Part shown: positions 44,351 through 52,985 of the stretch, piece by piece
Layout of the letters: every line of letters starts with the position of its first letter
How positions within the stretch are numbered: position 1 is the stretch's first letter
DNA from: Desertivirga arenae
GTDB taxonomy: Bacteria; Bacteroidota; Bacteroidia; Sphingobacteriales; Sphingobacteriaceae
Length of the DNA: 64,000 nt
NCBI RefSeq assembly: GCF_017355785.1
Contig: NZ_JAFEWE010000016.1
Span: forward strand, 99,229-163,228
Reading direction: 5' to 3'
Translations under genes and position numbers: made by a program
The notes under the pieces: model-generated
Databases searched by the model: none
What the model saw: only the letters and a program-made list of their open reading frames with translations
What the model was told of the DNA's origin: nothing

Positions 44351-46525
44351 ATGAGAAAAATATCCTTACTGCTCCTTTTATCTGGGTTGAGCACTTGTGT
44401 CCTTGCTCAGAACAAACTTTTAACTATTCAGGATGCAATGATATACGCACGCGGCACGCTAGCGCCTGAGGACCTGAGGGGAATTCAGTTTATCCATAAT
44501 TCACACGATTATGTGTATTACAAACAGGATAAGGACCAGGTTGTGTATCTAAAGGGAGGTTTAGGTAATGAAGCTAAGCCATTTCTTACCCTTCAAAGCC
44601 TGAATGAAAAACTTTCTAAAACTGGCCTGAAGCCGGTTGAAAGAATGCCTCTTATTCAATTTGGAAGCGAAGCAGGATGGGTGTTCTTTTATGAGGGCCA
44701 GAAGCTCGCTTTGAATCCTGAAAAAAATGAGGTTAAGGTTTTAGCAGATAAAAGCTTAAGTTCAGTTGAAACGGTTGAAAGCGGAAGTGATGGGTATACC
44801 GCCTACCTCGAGAAGCATAACCTTTGGGTGACAAAAGGAAGCTTGAGAAAACAGCTTACCAACGATGGGAGTGAAAATATCGTTTATGGCTCTGCTGTTC
44901 ACCGAAATGAATTTGGAATTGATAAAGGATTGTTTTGGAGTACATCGGGAAAAAAACTTGCCTTTTATCGAATGGACCAGTCGATGGTGCAGGATTATCC
45001 AATCATTGACTGGACAAAGACGCCTGCGCTCAACAAGAATATTAAATACCCCATGGCCGGAGATAAGAGTCACCACGTAAAAGTGGGAGTATATGATGCG
45101 ATTTCAGACCGCCTGGTGTACCTGGAAACGGGAGAACCCAGCGAGCAATACCTTACTAATATAGCCTGGAGCCCTGATGATCGTTTTGTTTATATCGCCG
45201 TGGTGAACAGGGAACAGAACCACATGTGGTTGCGTCAATACGATTCGCTTACCGGAAAATATATAAAAACTCTTTTTGAGGAGAAAGACGACAAATATAC
45301 TGAGCCTTTGGTCCCAATGAGTTTTGTGAAGAATGACGCAAAGAAATTCATCTGGCAGAGCAACCGAGATGGTTGGAACCACCTCTATCTGTATAATGCC
45401 GACGGTTCATTGTTAAAGCAGTTAACAAAAGGCAATTGGGAGGTCACTGAAGTGAAGGGTTATGATGAGAAAGGAGAGAAGCTTTTCTATATGTCTACTG
45501 AGGAGTCGCCCATAACAAGGAACCTTTATAGTGTCAATCTGAAGACAGGTAAAAGAGAGCGATTAACAGAGGGCTTCTATAATCACAGGGTATTGCTAAG
45601 CAGCGACGGTAAAGTGATGATCGATAACTTCTCGGGACCAGAAAAGCCACGGGAAATACAGTTAAAGGATCTTGTATCAAAAAGGTCTGAGTTGCTTTTA
45701 CAAGCTAAAAGTCCCTTAGCAGGATTTGCTACAGGAGAATCCAATATCTTTAAATTTAAAACGGGAGAGGGAATAGAATTGTACGGTACCCTATTCAAAC
45801 CCGCTAATTTCGATCCCGCCAGGAAATATCCTGTTGTTGTTTATTGGTATGGAGGGCCTCATGCTCAATTGATCAGCAATAGTTGGAATAGTGGTTCCGG
45901 AGATTATTGGTTTCAGTATATGGCCGAAAGAGGCTTTGTGGTTTTAAATCTCGACACCCGTGGTAGCGATAACAGGGGGAAAGCATTTGAACAAAGTATT
46001 TTCCGTAATGCAGGTAAGGCCCAGGCAGAGGATTTGCTTAACGCAGTGAATTATCTAAAGTCCCTACCTTATGTCAATACGGAAAGCATGGGACTTTTTG
46101 GATGGAGCTATGGGGGTTTTAATACTGTTAACTTTATGTTAGAGCATCCTGGAGTTTTTCAAGCAGCAGTTGCAGGAGGTCCGGTAACGGACTGGAGACT
46201 TTACGAGGTGATGTACACTGAGCGTTATATGGATACGCCGCAAGAGAATCCGGAGGGTTATAAGAGCACTAATCTTATCGGGAAGGTACAGAACCTGAAA
46301 GGTAAGCTTTTACTTATTCACGGTTTGCAGGATGATGTTGTTGTTCAGCAGCATAGTGTTAATTTTGTGAAGGCGGCAGTGGATAAGGGTGTTCAGGTAG
46401 ATTACATGATCTACCCGGGACATGCACATAATGTAATCGGTAAAGACAGAGCTCATTTATATCAGAAAGTTAGCGATTACTTTTTGAACAATCTGCTCGA
46501 ATCGAAAAAAACGCTTGGGAACTGA
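44351..46525 (+). CDS. S9 family dipeptidyl-peptidase IV-like enzyme
   Basis: A 724-residue exported peptidase (signal peptide 1-19, ending VLAQ). The eight-bladed N-terminal propeller is followed by an alpha/beta hydrolase. Catalytic residues are Ser586 in GWSYGG, Asp661 or Asp662 in HGLQDDVV, and His693 in GHAHNVIG. It cleaves dipeptides, usually with proline in second place. The double-glutamate motif that holds the free N-terminus in DPP IV (usually WVYEEEF) appears as VHRNEFG, so its specificity may differ. It is in one operon with aminopeptidase P. Confidence 0.9.
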   Translation: MRKISLLLLLSGLSTCVLAQNKLLTIQDAMIYARGTLAPEDLRGIQFIHNSHDYVYYKQDKDQVVYLKGGLGNEAKPFLTLQSLNEKLSKTGLKPVERMPLIQFGSEAGWVFFYEGQKLALNPEKNEVKVLADKSLSSVETVESGSDGYTAYLEKHNLWVTKGSLRKQLTNDGSENIVYGSAVHRNEFGIDKGLFWSTSGKKLAFYRMDQSMVQDYPIIDWTKTPALNKNIKYPMAGDKSHHVKVGVYDAISDRLVYLETGEPSEQYLTNIAWSPDDRFVYIAVVNREQNHMWLRQYDSLTGKYIKTLFEEKDDKYTEPLVPMSFVKNDAKKFIWQSNRDGWNHLYLYNADGSLLKQLTKGNWEVTEVKGYDEKGEKLFYMSTEESPITRNLYSVNLKTGKRERLTEGFYNHRVLLSSDGKVMIDNFSGPEKPREIQLKDLVSKRSELLLQAKSPLAGFATGESNIFKFKTGEGIELYGTLFKPANFDPARKYPVVVYWYGGPHAQLISNSWNSGSGDYWFQYMAERGFVVLNLDTRGSDNRGKAFEQSIFRNAGKAQAEDLLNAVNYLKSLPYVNTESMGLFGWSYGGFNTVNFMLEHPGVFQAAVAGGPVTDWRLYEVMYTERYMDTPQENPEGYKSTNLIGKVQNLKGKLLLIHGLQDDVVVQQHSVNFVKAAVDKGVQVDYMIYPGHAHNVIGKDRAHLYQKVSDYFLNNLLESKKTLGN

Positions 46526-46642
46526 TAGTACCGTAAAAATGCAATGGTGTACCATTTGCAATTATTATAACAGCATACCTTTGTAAGGTGATTTAAGAAT
46601 TAATATTTGGAGTTTATTGATTCATAAATGTCATACTATCGT

Positions 46643-46675
46643 AGGAGACTGTTTTCGGACAGTCTCCTTTATTAT
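46643..46675 (+). terminator. terminator after the S9 peptidase gene
   Basis: A perfect nine-base-pair stem (AGGAGACTG / CAGTCTCCT) with an eight-base loop is followed by TTATTATTT. It ends the aminopeptidase P-DPP operon. Confidence 0.8.
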
Positions 46676-46738
46676 TTACCGGCTTTCTTTGTCCGGCTTT
46701 TGTATCTGCTATTACCTGATCTCTAATTTGATAAGCAT

Positions 46739-47620
46739 ATGAAAGTAGTTCCTTTTACATTACGCGCTTCCGAAAATACTACTGTGATTGTTGAGGAAGA
46801 GAAATCAACTAACTTTTATTGCCAGCTGCACAGGCATAAGGAATTACAGATAAGTATGATTGTAGAAGGTGAGGGCACCTTGTTTACCGGGAACTATATG
46901 CAGCGCTTTCGGGCCGGCGATATATACATTATTGGTGAAGACCAGCCCCATATGCTGAAACGCGACGAAACATGCTTTGGCATGCCAGGGGTACAAACTA
47001 TTCATATCTATGTAGATACGTCAATACTCCTACAGCTTACAGCAATTTCTGAGTTTAATCATATCCGTACTTTCCTGAAAAATGCTTCATCAGGAGTACA
47101 GATGTTTATGGATATCAATGGAAAAGCATTCGAGAAAATCCTTCTGATAAGCAAACTCCGGGCTTTTGAACAAATCATGGAAGTGATAGGGCTCCTTAAT
47201 TTCTTCTCTCAGGATGAGACAAACTGGAGATCCTTGTCATCCGGCTTATCAAAATATGCTTTTTCAGAATCGGACGGTGTCAGGATGACCCGTATCTATA
47301 AGTATACTGTTCAGCATTATCAGAATACCATAAGTTTAGAGGAGATTTCTTCAGTCGCCAGCATGACTCCAAGTGCGTTCTGCAAGTATTTCAGAAAACA
47401 CACTCGCAAAACCTATATTGCATTTCTGAATGAAGTAAGGATCAATGAAGCTTGTAAAAAATTGCTGGAATATCATTCCGAAAGCATTTCTTCTGTGGCA
47501 TATGATTGCGGGTTTAACAGTGCTATAACTTTTAACCGTGTATTTAAACGTGTTACCGGTAAATCGCCGGGGGAATATATACGCGAATTTAAAGTTCAGC
47601 AAAAAGTGCAGTACGGGTAG
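46739..47620 (+). CDS. AraC-family transcription regulator with cupin sensor domain
   Basis: A 293-residue protein. Residues 10-110 form a cupin-like ligand domain, with HRHKELQISMIVEGEG and FRAGDIYIIGEDQPHM. The C-terminal 100 residues are two helix-turn-helix motifs, including MTPSAFCKYFRKHT and SSVAYDCGFNSAITFNRVFKR. Regulators of this group bind small molecules, often sugars. Its place between the proline-peptidase operon and the proline oxidation genes suggests control of one of them, but this is only positional. The gene has its own upstream space of 213 bases, including the terminator of the peptidase operon. Confidence 0.9.
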   Translation: MKVVPFTLRASENTTVIVEEEKSTNFYCQLHRHKELQISMIVEGEGTLFTGNYMQRFRAGDIYIIGEDQPHMLKRDETCFGMPGVQTIHIYVDTSILLQLTAISEFNHIRTFLKNASSGVQMFMDINGKAFEKILLISKLRAFEQIMEVIGLLNFFSQDETNWRSLSSGLSKYAFSESDGVRMTRIYKYTVQHYQNTISLEEISSVASMTPSAFCKYFRKHTRKTYIAFLNEVRINEACKKLLEYHSESISSVAYDCGFNSAITFNRVFKRVTGKSPGEYIREFKVQQKVQYG

Positions 47621-47638
47621 ATTTCGGGTACTCTTTAT

Positions 47639-47674
47639 AAAAAATTAGAACACCTGTTGCCAAGTGTTCTAATT
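47639..47674 (-). terminator. terminator for the P5C dehydrogenase gene (minus strand)
   Basis: An 11-base-pair perfect stem (AATTAGAACAC / GTGTTCTAATT) is followed on the minus strand by a six-T run. On the plus strand the T run is absent, so it serves the minus-strand gene. Confidence 0.75.
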
Positions 47675-47710
47675 GCTCATATTCATATTTATCACATCTG
47701 TAATACTCCG

Positions 47711-49342
47711 TTATTCCTGGAGGAATGGATACCTGTAGTCTACCGGCGGATTAAAGGTTTCCTTAATAGTTCTTGGAGATACCCATCTTAAAAGGTTGAT
47801 CATTGATCCGGCTTTATCATTTGTTCCTGATCCCCGGGCTCCACCAAATGGTTGTTGCCCAACAACAGCACCTGTACACTTGTCGTTGATGTAGAAGTTT
47901 CCTGCACTGTTCCTGAGCGCATTCGTTGCTTGTTCAATAATATATCTGTCGCCTGCAAGCACAGCTCCTGTTAAAGCATAAGGGGAGGTTTGATCAATTA
48001 GTTTAAGGGTATCCTCAAACTCCGCGTCTTTATACACATAGATAGTTAATATAGGCCCGAATAGCTCTTTTTCCATCGTTACGAAACGAGGATTCGTAGT
48101 TTTAATCACCGTAGGTTCAATGAAGTATCCTTCCGATTTGTCGTATTTCCCACCTGCAATAATCTCGGCATCCGATGCTGATTCTACCTGCTTTATTACG
48201 TTTGCCAGTCCATCAAAAGATTTCTCATCAATAACCGCATTGATGAAATGGCTGAAATCCTCCACTGGTCCCATTTTTATCGTCGCAAGATCCGTTTTGA
48301 TTTTCTGCTCAAGCGCTGGCCAAAGGGATTCAGCGATATAAACCCTGGAAGCTGCAGAACACTTCTGTCCTTGGTACTCGAAAGCGCCCCTCACAATAGC
48401 TGTGCAAGCTGCGTTTGTATCAGCACTCCCATGAACCAGGATAAAGTCCTTACCACCTGTTTCTCCAACTATTCTAGGGTAACTTTTATATTTATGAATG
48501 TTGTTGCCTATTGTTTTCCAGATGTCCTGGAATACTTCTGTGGATCCGGTGAAATGGATACCTGCAAAATCAGGATGTTCGAAGATCACATTACCCGCTA
48601 CCGGTCCTGAAACATATATCAGGTTAATGACTCCATCCGGTACTCCGGCCTCGCGGAAGATCTTCATCAGAACTTCGGCAGAATAGATTTGAGTATTAGA
48701 AGGTTTCCATACCACTACATTACCCATCATTGCAGCTGAAGTAGGCAGGTTCCCGGCAATAGCTGTAAAGTTGAATGGTGTAAGGGCAAAAACAAAACCT
48801 TCCAGGGGGCGCTGTTCAACACGATTCCATGATCCGGCAGGAGATACAGGCGGTTGCTGAATGTAAATCTCCGACATGTACTTGACATTGAAACGCAGGA
48901 AGTCTGCCATCTCACAAGCAGAATCAATCTCAGCCTGGTAAGCATTTTTAGATTGTCCCAACATCGTTGCCGCATTTAATTCAAAGCGGTATTTTCCTGC
49001 AATCAGGTCAGCTGCCTTCAGGAAAATAGCTGCCCTATGTTCCCAGCCAAGCATCTCCCAATTTTCTTTTGCTGCTAATGCTGCGTCAATTGCATCCTTA
49101 ACGTGACTTGCTTCTCCTTCGTGATAATAACCGAGCACGTGTTGATGTCTATGAGGCGGGCGGATAGCTTTTAGCTTTTCCGTTCTAACTTCTTTTCCTC
49201 CTATAAACATAGGTATGTCCTTTTCACCCGCGTATGCGCTCGTGATCGCTTTCTTCAATAATTCCCGCTCTATACTTCCAGGGGCATATTGCAGAACAGG
49301 CTCATTGACCGGCACTGGTACTGTAAAAAATCCTTTAATCAT
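47711..49342 (-). CDS. L-glutamate gamma-semialdehyde (1-pyrroline-5-carboxylate) dehydrogenase
   Basis: A 543-residue aldehyde dehydrogenase of the P5C dehydrogenase type. The catalytic Cys328 is in EYQGQKCSAASR and the general base Glu294 in VGETGGKDF. LEGFVFALTPFNFTAIAGN at 180-198 and the C-terminal QQPFGGARGSGTNDKAG are family signatures. It oxidises glutamate semialdehyde to glutamate, the second step of proline breakdown. I chose the ATG at 49342; the open frame extends upstream to 49438, but the extra 32 residues are hydrophobic, cysteine-rich and unlike the family. It is divergent from proline dehydrogenase, with a 136-base shared promoter region. Confidence 0.95.
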   Translation of the reverse strand: MIKGFFTVPVPVNEPVLQYAPGSIERELLKKAITSAYAGEKDIPMFIGGKEVRTEKLKAIRPPHRHQHVLGYYHEGEASHVKDAIDAALAAKENWEMLGWEHRAAIFLKAADLIAGKYRFELNAATMLGQSKNAYQAEIDSACEMADFLRFNVKYMSEIYIQQPPVSPAGSWNRVEQRPLEGFVFALTPFNFTAIAGNLPTSAAMMGNVVVWKPSNTQIYSAEVLMKIFREAGVPDGVINLIYVSGPVAGNVIFEHPDFAGIHFTGSTEVFQDIWKTIGNNIHKYKSYPRIVGETGGKDFILVHGSADTNAACTAIVRGAFEYQGQKCSAASRVYIAESLWPALEQKIKTDLATIKMGPVEDFSHFINAVIDEKSFDGLANVIKQVESASDAEIIAGGKYDKSEGYFIEPTVIKTTNPRFVTMEKELFGPILTIYVYKDAEFEDTLKLIDQTSPYALTGAVLAGDRYIIEQATNALRNSAGNFYINDKCTGAVVGQQPFGGARGSGTNDKAGSMINLLRWVSPRTIKETFNPPVDYRYPFLQE

Positions 49343-49478
49343 CTTAATCTGTTGTTTAAAAACGCAGAAACCAAAGTAAAAAAGAGTCGCGCGCTTACAC
49401 AGGATCAAAATTATCCTTGTATTAACTGATATTATCAAGAAAGATCAAGGGCGTGCTTAGGCTACTACATTTGGGTTC

Positions 49479-50705
49479 ATGGAAAGCTTACGCACATACA
49501 AGGAAGCAGAACTTAGCTTCGATAATACCCAGACCAGTTTTAGTTATAAAAGTGATACCGAACTCAAAAGAGCAAAGTGGCTTTTTTGGCTGATGAGTAT
49601 CAATTGGCTGGTAAAGCTGGGCACCATGATCATACCTGTCCTCATAAAATGGAGGTTCCCAATTAAGGGAATCATAAAAAGTACCATATTTCCTCAGTTT
49701 GTAGGTGGTGAAAGTCTTATATCTGTAGGTCCTGTTTTAAAAGTATTAAACAATTATAAAGTTGGAGCAATTTTGGATTACGGAGCAGAAGGAAAAGAAT
49801 CAGAGACAGTTTTCGACAAGACCTGCGAGGAATTTTTAAAGGTGATCAATTTTGCCTCCAATGTCCATCAGGTAAATCATATGAGCATTAAGGTGACAGC
49901 TTTAGCCAGATTTAATCTCCTGGAGAGAATTAGCTCCTTAATTAATAATGATAGAGACGTTTACAGTTTAGATTTGAATAAAATAAGCGAAAAGGAGAAG
50001 GAAGAATGGGAGCGGGTGGTAAAGCGTTTAGATGCTGTTTGTTCTGCTGCCAGTAGTAAGAGTACTGCGGTATTGATCGATGCGGAGGAATCGTGGATAC
50101 AGGTAGCGATAGATCTTCTGGCTTACAATATGATGCAGAAATACAATACTGACCAGGCTATAGTATTTAATACCATCCAGTTTTACCGAAGAGACAGACT
50201 AAAGGTATTGTCAGATCTGATGACTGTCGCTAAAAAAGAAAAGTTTGTATTAGGGCTGAAGATTGTGAGAGGAGCCTACCAGGAGAAAGAAAATGACAGG
50301 GCGAAGGAGAAGAATTATCCTACACCAATACAGCCAAATAAGCCGGCAACCGATAGCGATTTTAATGCAGGTATGGAGTTTTGTTTAAGGAATCTTGACA
50401 CTATATCTGTTATCATAGCTACTCATAATGAAGCCAGTAATCTATTGGCTGCCGCTATTATAAAGGAACTGGGACTTGAAACACACCCGCATGTGCATTT
50501 CTCGCAGCTATTTGGGATGAGTGATAACATCACATTTAATATGGCTTCTGCTGGTTTTTCTGTCAGCAAGTACATTCCCTACGGAGCTGTCGAAGAAGTT
50601 ATTCCATACTTATTGCGTCGGGCCCAGGAAAATACTTCAGTAGCGGGACAAACTGGACGCGAGCTGACTTTAATTCAACGTGAGCTGGACCAACGTAAGC
50701 TTTAA
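49479..50705 (+). CDS. proline dehydrogenase
   Basis: A 408-residue flavoenzyme of the monofunctional type. The FAD and substrate motifs are in order: LGLKIVRGAYQEKE (about 264-277), IATHNEASN, HFSQLFGMSDNI, and C-terminal YIPYGAVEEVIPYLLRRAQEN. It oxidises proline to 1-pyrroline-5-carboxylate and passes electrons to quinone. The divergent gene encodes the next enzyme, so the pair forms a complete proline-to-glutamate path. A terminator follows the gene. Confidence 0.95.
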   Translation: MESLRTYKEAELSFDNTQTSFSYKSDTELKRAKWLFWLMSINWLVKLGTMIIPVLIKWRFPIKGIIKSTIFPQFVGGESLISVGPVLKVLNNYKVGAILDYGAEGKESETVFDKTCEEFLKVINFASNVHQVNHMSIKVTALARFNLLERISSLINNDRDVYSLDLNKISEKEKEEWERVVKRLDAVCSAASSKSTAVLIDAEESWIQVAIDLLAYNMMQKYNTDQAIVFNTIQFYRRDRLKVLSDLMTVAKKEKFVLGLKIVRGAYQEKENDRAKEKNYPTPIQPNKPATDSDFNAGMEFCLRNLDTISVIIATHNEASNLLAAAIIKELGLETHPHVHFSQLFGMSDNITFNMASAGFSVSKYIPYGAVEEVIPYLLRRAQENTSVAGQTGRELTLIQRELDQRKL

Positions 50706-50736
50706 TTTTTATTCATTTTGATTTATTAAGTTAAAA

Positions 50737-50759
50737 GAAGCGCCGAAAGGCGCTTTTTT
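50737..50759 (+). terminator. terminator after proline dehydrogenase
   Basis: A GC-rich stem (AAGCGCC / GGCGCTT) with a GAAA tetraloop is followed by TTTTTC, a compact and typical terminator. Confidence 0.88.
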
Positions 50760-50938
50760 CATTACAATATTATTTGTGACCCTTGCTCTTATTATGTTCC
50801 ATTTTGTATTATTCCTCCAAGTACTCTAATAATGACCATTGCTACCTCTAAAATTTCTAATTCATTTCGGGCAGATCCTGTTAAAATAAAGCGTTTCATG
50901 AATGTAACATTTCGGATATTTATTATATTCGTTTGCTG

Positions 50939-51508
50939 ATGAGTGTGCCTGCTTCCAACGAGAATGATCTGCTTTTCAAATTACGCCAAGGGGATGAACG
51001 GGCGTTTGCCGAGATTTACAATCAATATAAGGGAATGTTATTTCTTCATGCATACCGGATGGTACAGGATGCAGATGAAGCTCACGACGTTGTGCACGAG
51101 CTTTTTGCTTCCTTATGGAGTAAGCGGGAAAATCTGGAAATAAAAACCTCAATTAAGGCATATCTTTATAACGCTGTAAAAAACCGGATCCTTGACTTTA
51201 TTGCCCATCAAAAAGTAGTATCCCGCTACGTAGATTCATTGGATAATTTTGTCGAAAAAGGGGAATTTTATGTTGATGATAAACTTAGGGAGAAGGAATT
51301 GGAGGCTACTATCGCAATGGAGGTTTCTCTTTTGCCTGAAAAGATGCGTGAGGTGTTTGAATTGAGCCGAAATTTTAATTATTCACATAAACAAATCGCT
51401 GAAATTTTAGGAATTTCTGATAAAACTGTAAAAAAGCAGGTAGCGAATGCGGTTAAAATCCTCAGAAATAAGATAAATGCCGTGGTTTTTATTTTTTCTG
51501 CTCTCTAA
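50939..51508 (+). CDS. ECF sigma factor (Bacteroidota FecI-like group)
   Basis: A 189-residue sigma factor with region 2 (AYRMVQDADEAHDVVHELFASLW, near 39-61) and region 4 (LPEKMREVFELSRN then SHKQIAEILGISDKTVKKQVANAVKILR, near 130-175). The start is the ATG at 50939; an in-frame TTG six bases upstream is less likely. It is followed by a FecR anti-sigma gene and a SusC with an STN domain, the standard order of a trans-envelope signalling unit. It should transcribe the SusC operon when substrate occupies SusC. Confidence 0.93.
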   Translation: MSVPASNENDLLFKLRQGDERAFAEIYNQYKGMLFLHAYRMVQDADEAHDVVHELFASLWSKRENLEIKTSIKAYLYNAVKNRILDFIAHQKVVSRYVDSLDNFVEKGEFYVDDKLREKELEATIAMEVSLLPEKMREVFELSRNFNYSHKQIAEILGISDKTVKKQVANAVKILRNKINAVVFIFSAL

Positions 51509-51589
51509 TTAGAAATTTTTTAAAATTCTTCTACTCCCTGGCCTTCACTTTCCCGTCATATTATTAAAGCGCTTAGAAAGCACGTAAAT

Positions 51590-52789
51590 ATGAAAGAGAG
51601 CAGGGCAAACGAACTGTTAGAAAAATACAAGAGCAATATGCTTTCAGAAGCCGAAAGGGCAGAGCTGGAAAGCTGGTACCTGCACCTGGCAAAGGAAAGC
51701 CCATCTCTTAATGATCCCAATATATTTCTTTCAGCTATGAAAAGGATGGACGATAGTCTGTTCCAGGATAAGCAGGTTTCAATCCCTTCCAAATCCAGTC
51801 CAGCTGGTGGTATACAAAAATTATGGTATAAGATCTCTGCAGCCGCTTCCATTATATTAATTTCAGCAGTTGCGTCCTATTTTATTATTAACAATGGAAA
51901 CAAGGAAGTAACAGAAGCGGAAGTTGTACAGAACAATATAAAGCCCGGGACAAATATTGCAAAGCTAAAACTTGCAGATGGAACTGAAGTGATCTTAGAT
52001 TCAGCAAGACTTGGTGAAATAACAGCCCAGGCGGGAATTTCAGTGAAAAAACTGGCTGACGGACGTTTGGTTTACGAAGTGGCCAAAGGAACAGCAGGGG
52101 GGCAATTCCAGGGACTAAACAGCATTATAACTCCAACCGGAGGCCAATACCAGGTACAGCTGCCAGACGGTACGAGTGTCTGGTTAAACTCATCCTCATC
52201 CCTTACCTACCCAATGCCCTTTGATTCGAGGGAACGTAAGGTTGAGCTAAGTGGAGAAGCTTACTTCGAGGTAGCCAAGCTGGAAAAGGGGGGACAGAGG
52301 GTTCCTTTTATTGTCGAGACAAAAGCCTGGATTAATAACCCTCAAGGACATAAAGTTGAAGTATTAGGTACTCATTTTAATATCAAAGCATATTCTGATG
52401 AAAAGACCATTGCAACTACGCTTGTAGAAGGAAGGGTTAGAGTAGGGGCACTCTCTGCTAACTCTGCTCAAAACAAAGAGCTTAAGCCAGGACAGCAATC
52501 AGTTCTTTCTGCTTCCCACATCTCTGTGGCTGATGTCAATACAGAAGAGGCTTTAGCCTGGAAAAGTGGCCTATTTATGTTTGATGAGAAGAGACTTGAA
52601 GAGGTGTTGAAAATGATTTCCAGGTGGTATGGAGTAGACGTTAAATATGAGAACGAGGGTTTGAAAAATTTGCTTTTAAGCGGTTCTGTATCAAGGTTTG
52701 CCAGCATGGCAAAAGTTTTACAGGTATTACAATCAACCGGAACAGTTGCATTTTCACTGGAAGGGCGAACGCTTTTAGTTTCAAAATAA
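51590..52789 (+). CDS. FecR-type anti-sigma factor
   Basis: A 399-residue inner-membrane protein. The N-terminal cytoplasmic part (1-80) binds the sigma factor, and one membrane helix follows at about 83-98 (ISAAASIILISAVASYF). The periplasmic FecR domain (about 175-275) has LPDGTSVWLNSSSSLTYP and VEVLGTHFNIKAY, and the C-terminal DUF4974 domain (about 315-399) has FDEKRLEEVLKMISRWYGV. It transmits a signal from the STN domain of SusC to the ECF sigma factor. It lies 81 bases after the sigma gene. Confidence 0.93.
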   Translation: MKESRANELLEKYKSNMLSEAERAELESWYLHLAKESPSLNDPNIFLSAMKRMDDSLFQDKQVSIPSKSSPAGGIQKLWYKISAAASIILISAVASYFIINNGNKEVTEAEVVQNNIKPGTNIAKLKLADGTEVILDSARLGEITAQAGISVKKLADGRLVYEVAKGTAGGQFQGLNSIITPTGGQYQVQLPDGTSVWLNSSSSLTYPMPFDSRERKVELSGEAYFEVAKLEKGGQRVPFIVETKAWINNPQGHKVEVLGTHFNIKAYSDEKTIATTLVEGRVRVGALSANSAQNKELKPGQQSVLSASHISVADVNTEEALAWKSGLFMFDEKRLEEVLKMISRWYGVDVKYENEGLKNLLLSGSVSRFASMAKVLQVLQSTGTVAFSLEGRTLLVSK

Positions 52790-52890
52790 AGGAATCCAAC
52801 TATATATTTTTAATAATTAATTATTCAGTTTTTATGATGAGATATTTACGACAGAAAAGGTAAACAGTTAAGGGATAGCGTCATAAAGAA

Positions 52891-52915
52891 GCCCGTGTGC
52901 TGGTAACACACGAGC
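52891..52915 (+). promoter_or_regulatory. hairpin in the leader between fecR and susC genes
   Basis: A six-base-pair stem (CGTGTG / CACACG) with a seven-base loop, extended by a GC pair after one mismatch, lies about 70 bases before the susC start. No T tract follows, so it is not a terminator. It may stabilise the susC message or act as a leader element. Confidence 0.4.
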
Positions 52916-52985
52916 CTAAGAATTATGGCCTGCTTTCATTCGCGTTTAAACAGAATTTTTTCACAGCCAAAATCAATTCAAATGT

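Noticed and set aside
49343..49438. upstream extension of the P5C dehydrogenase frame
   Set aside because: The 32 extra residues do not resemble the family N-terminus, and the internal ATG gives the usual start.
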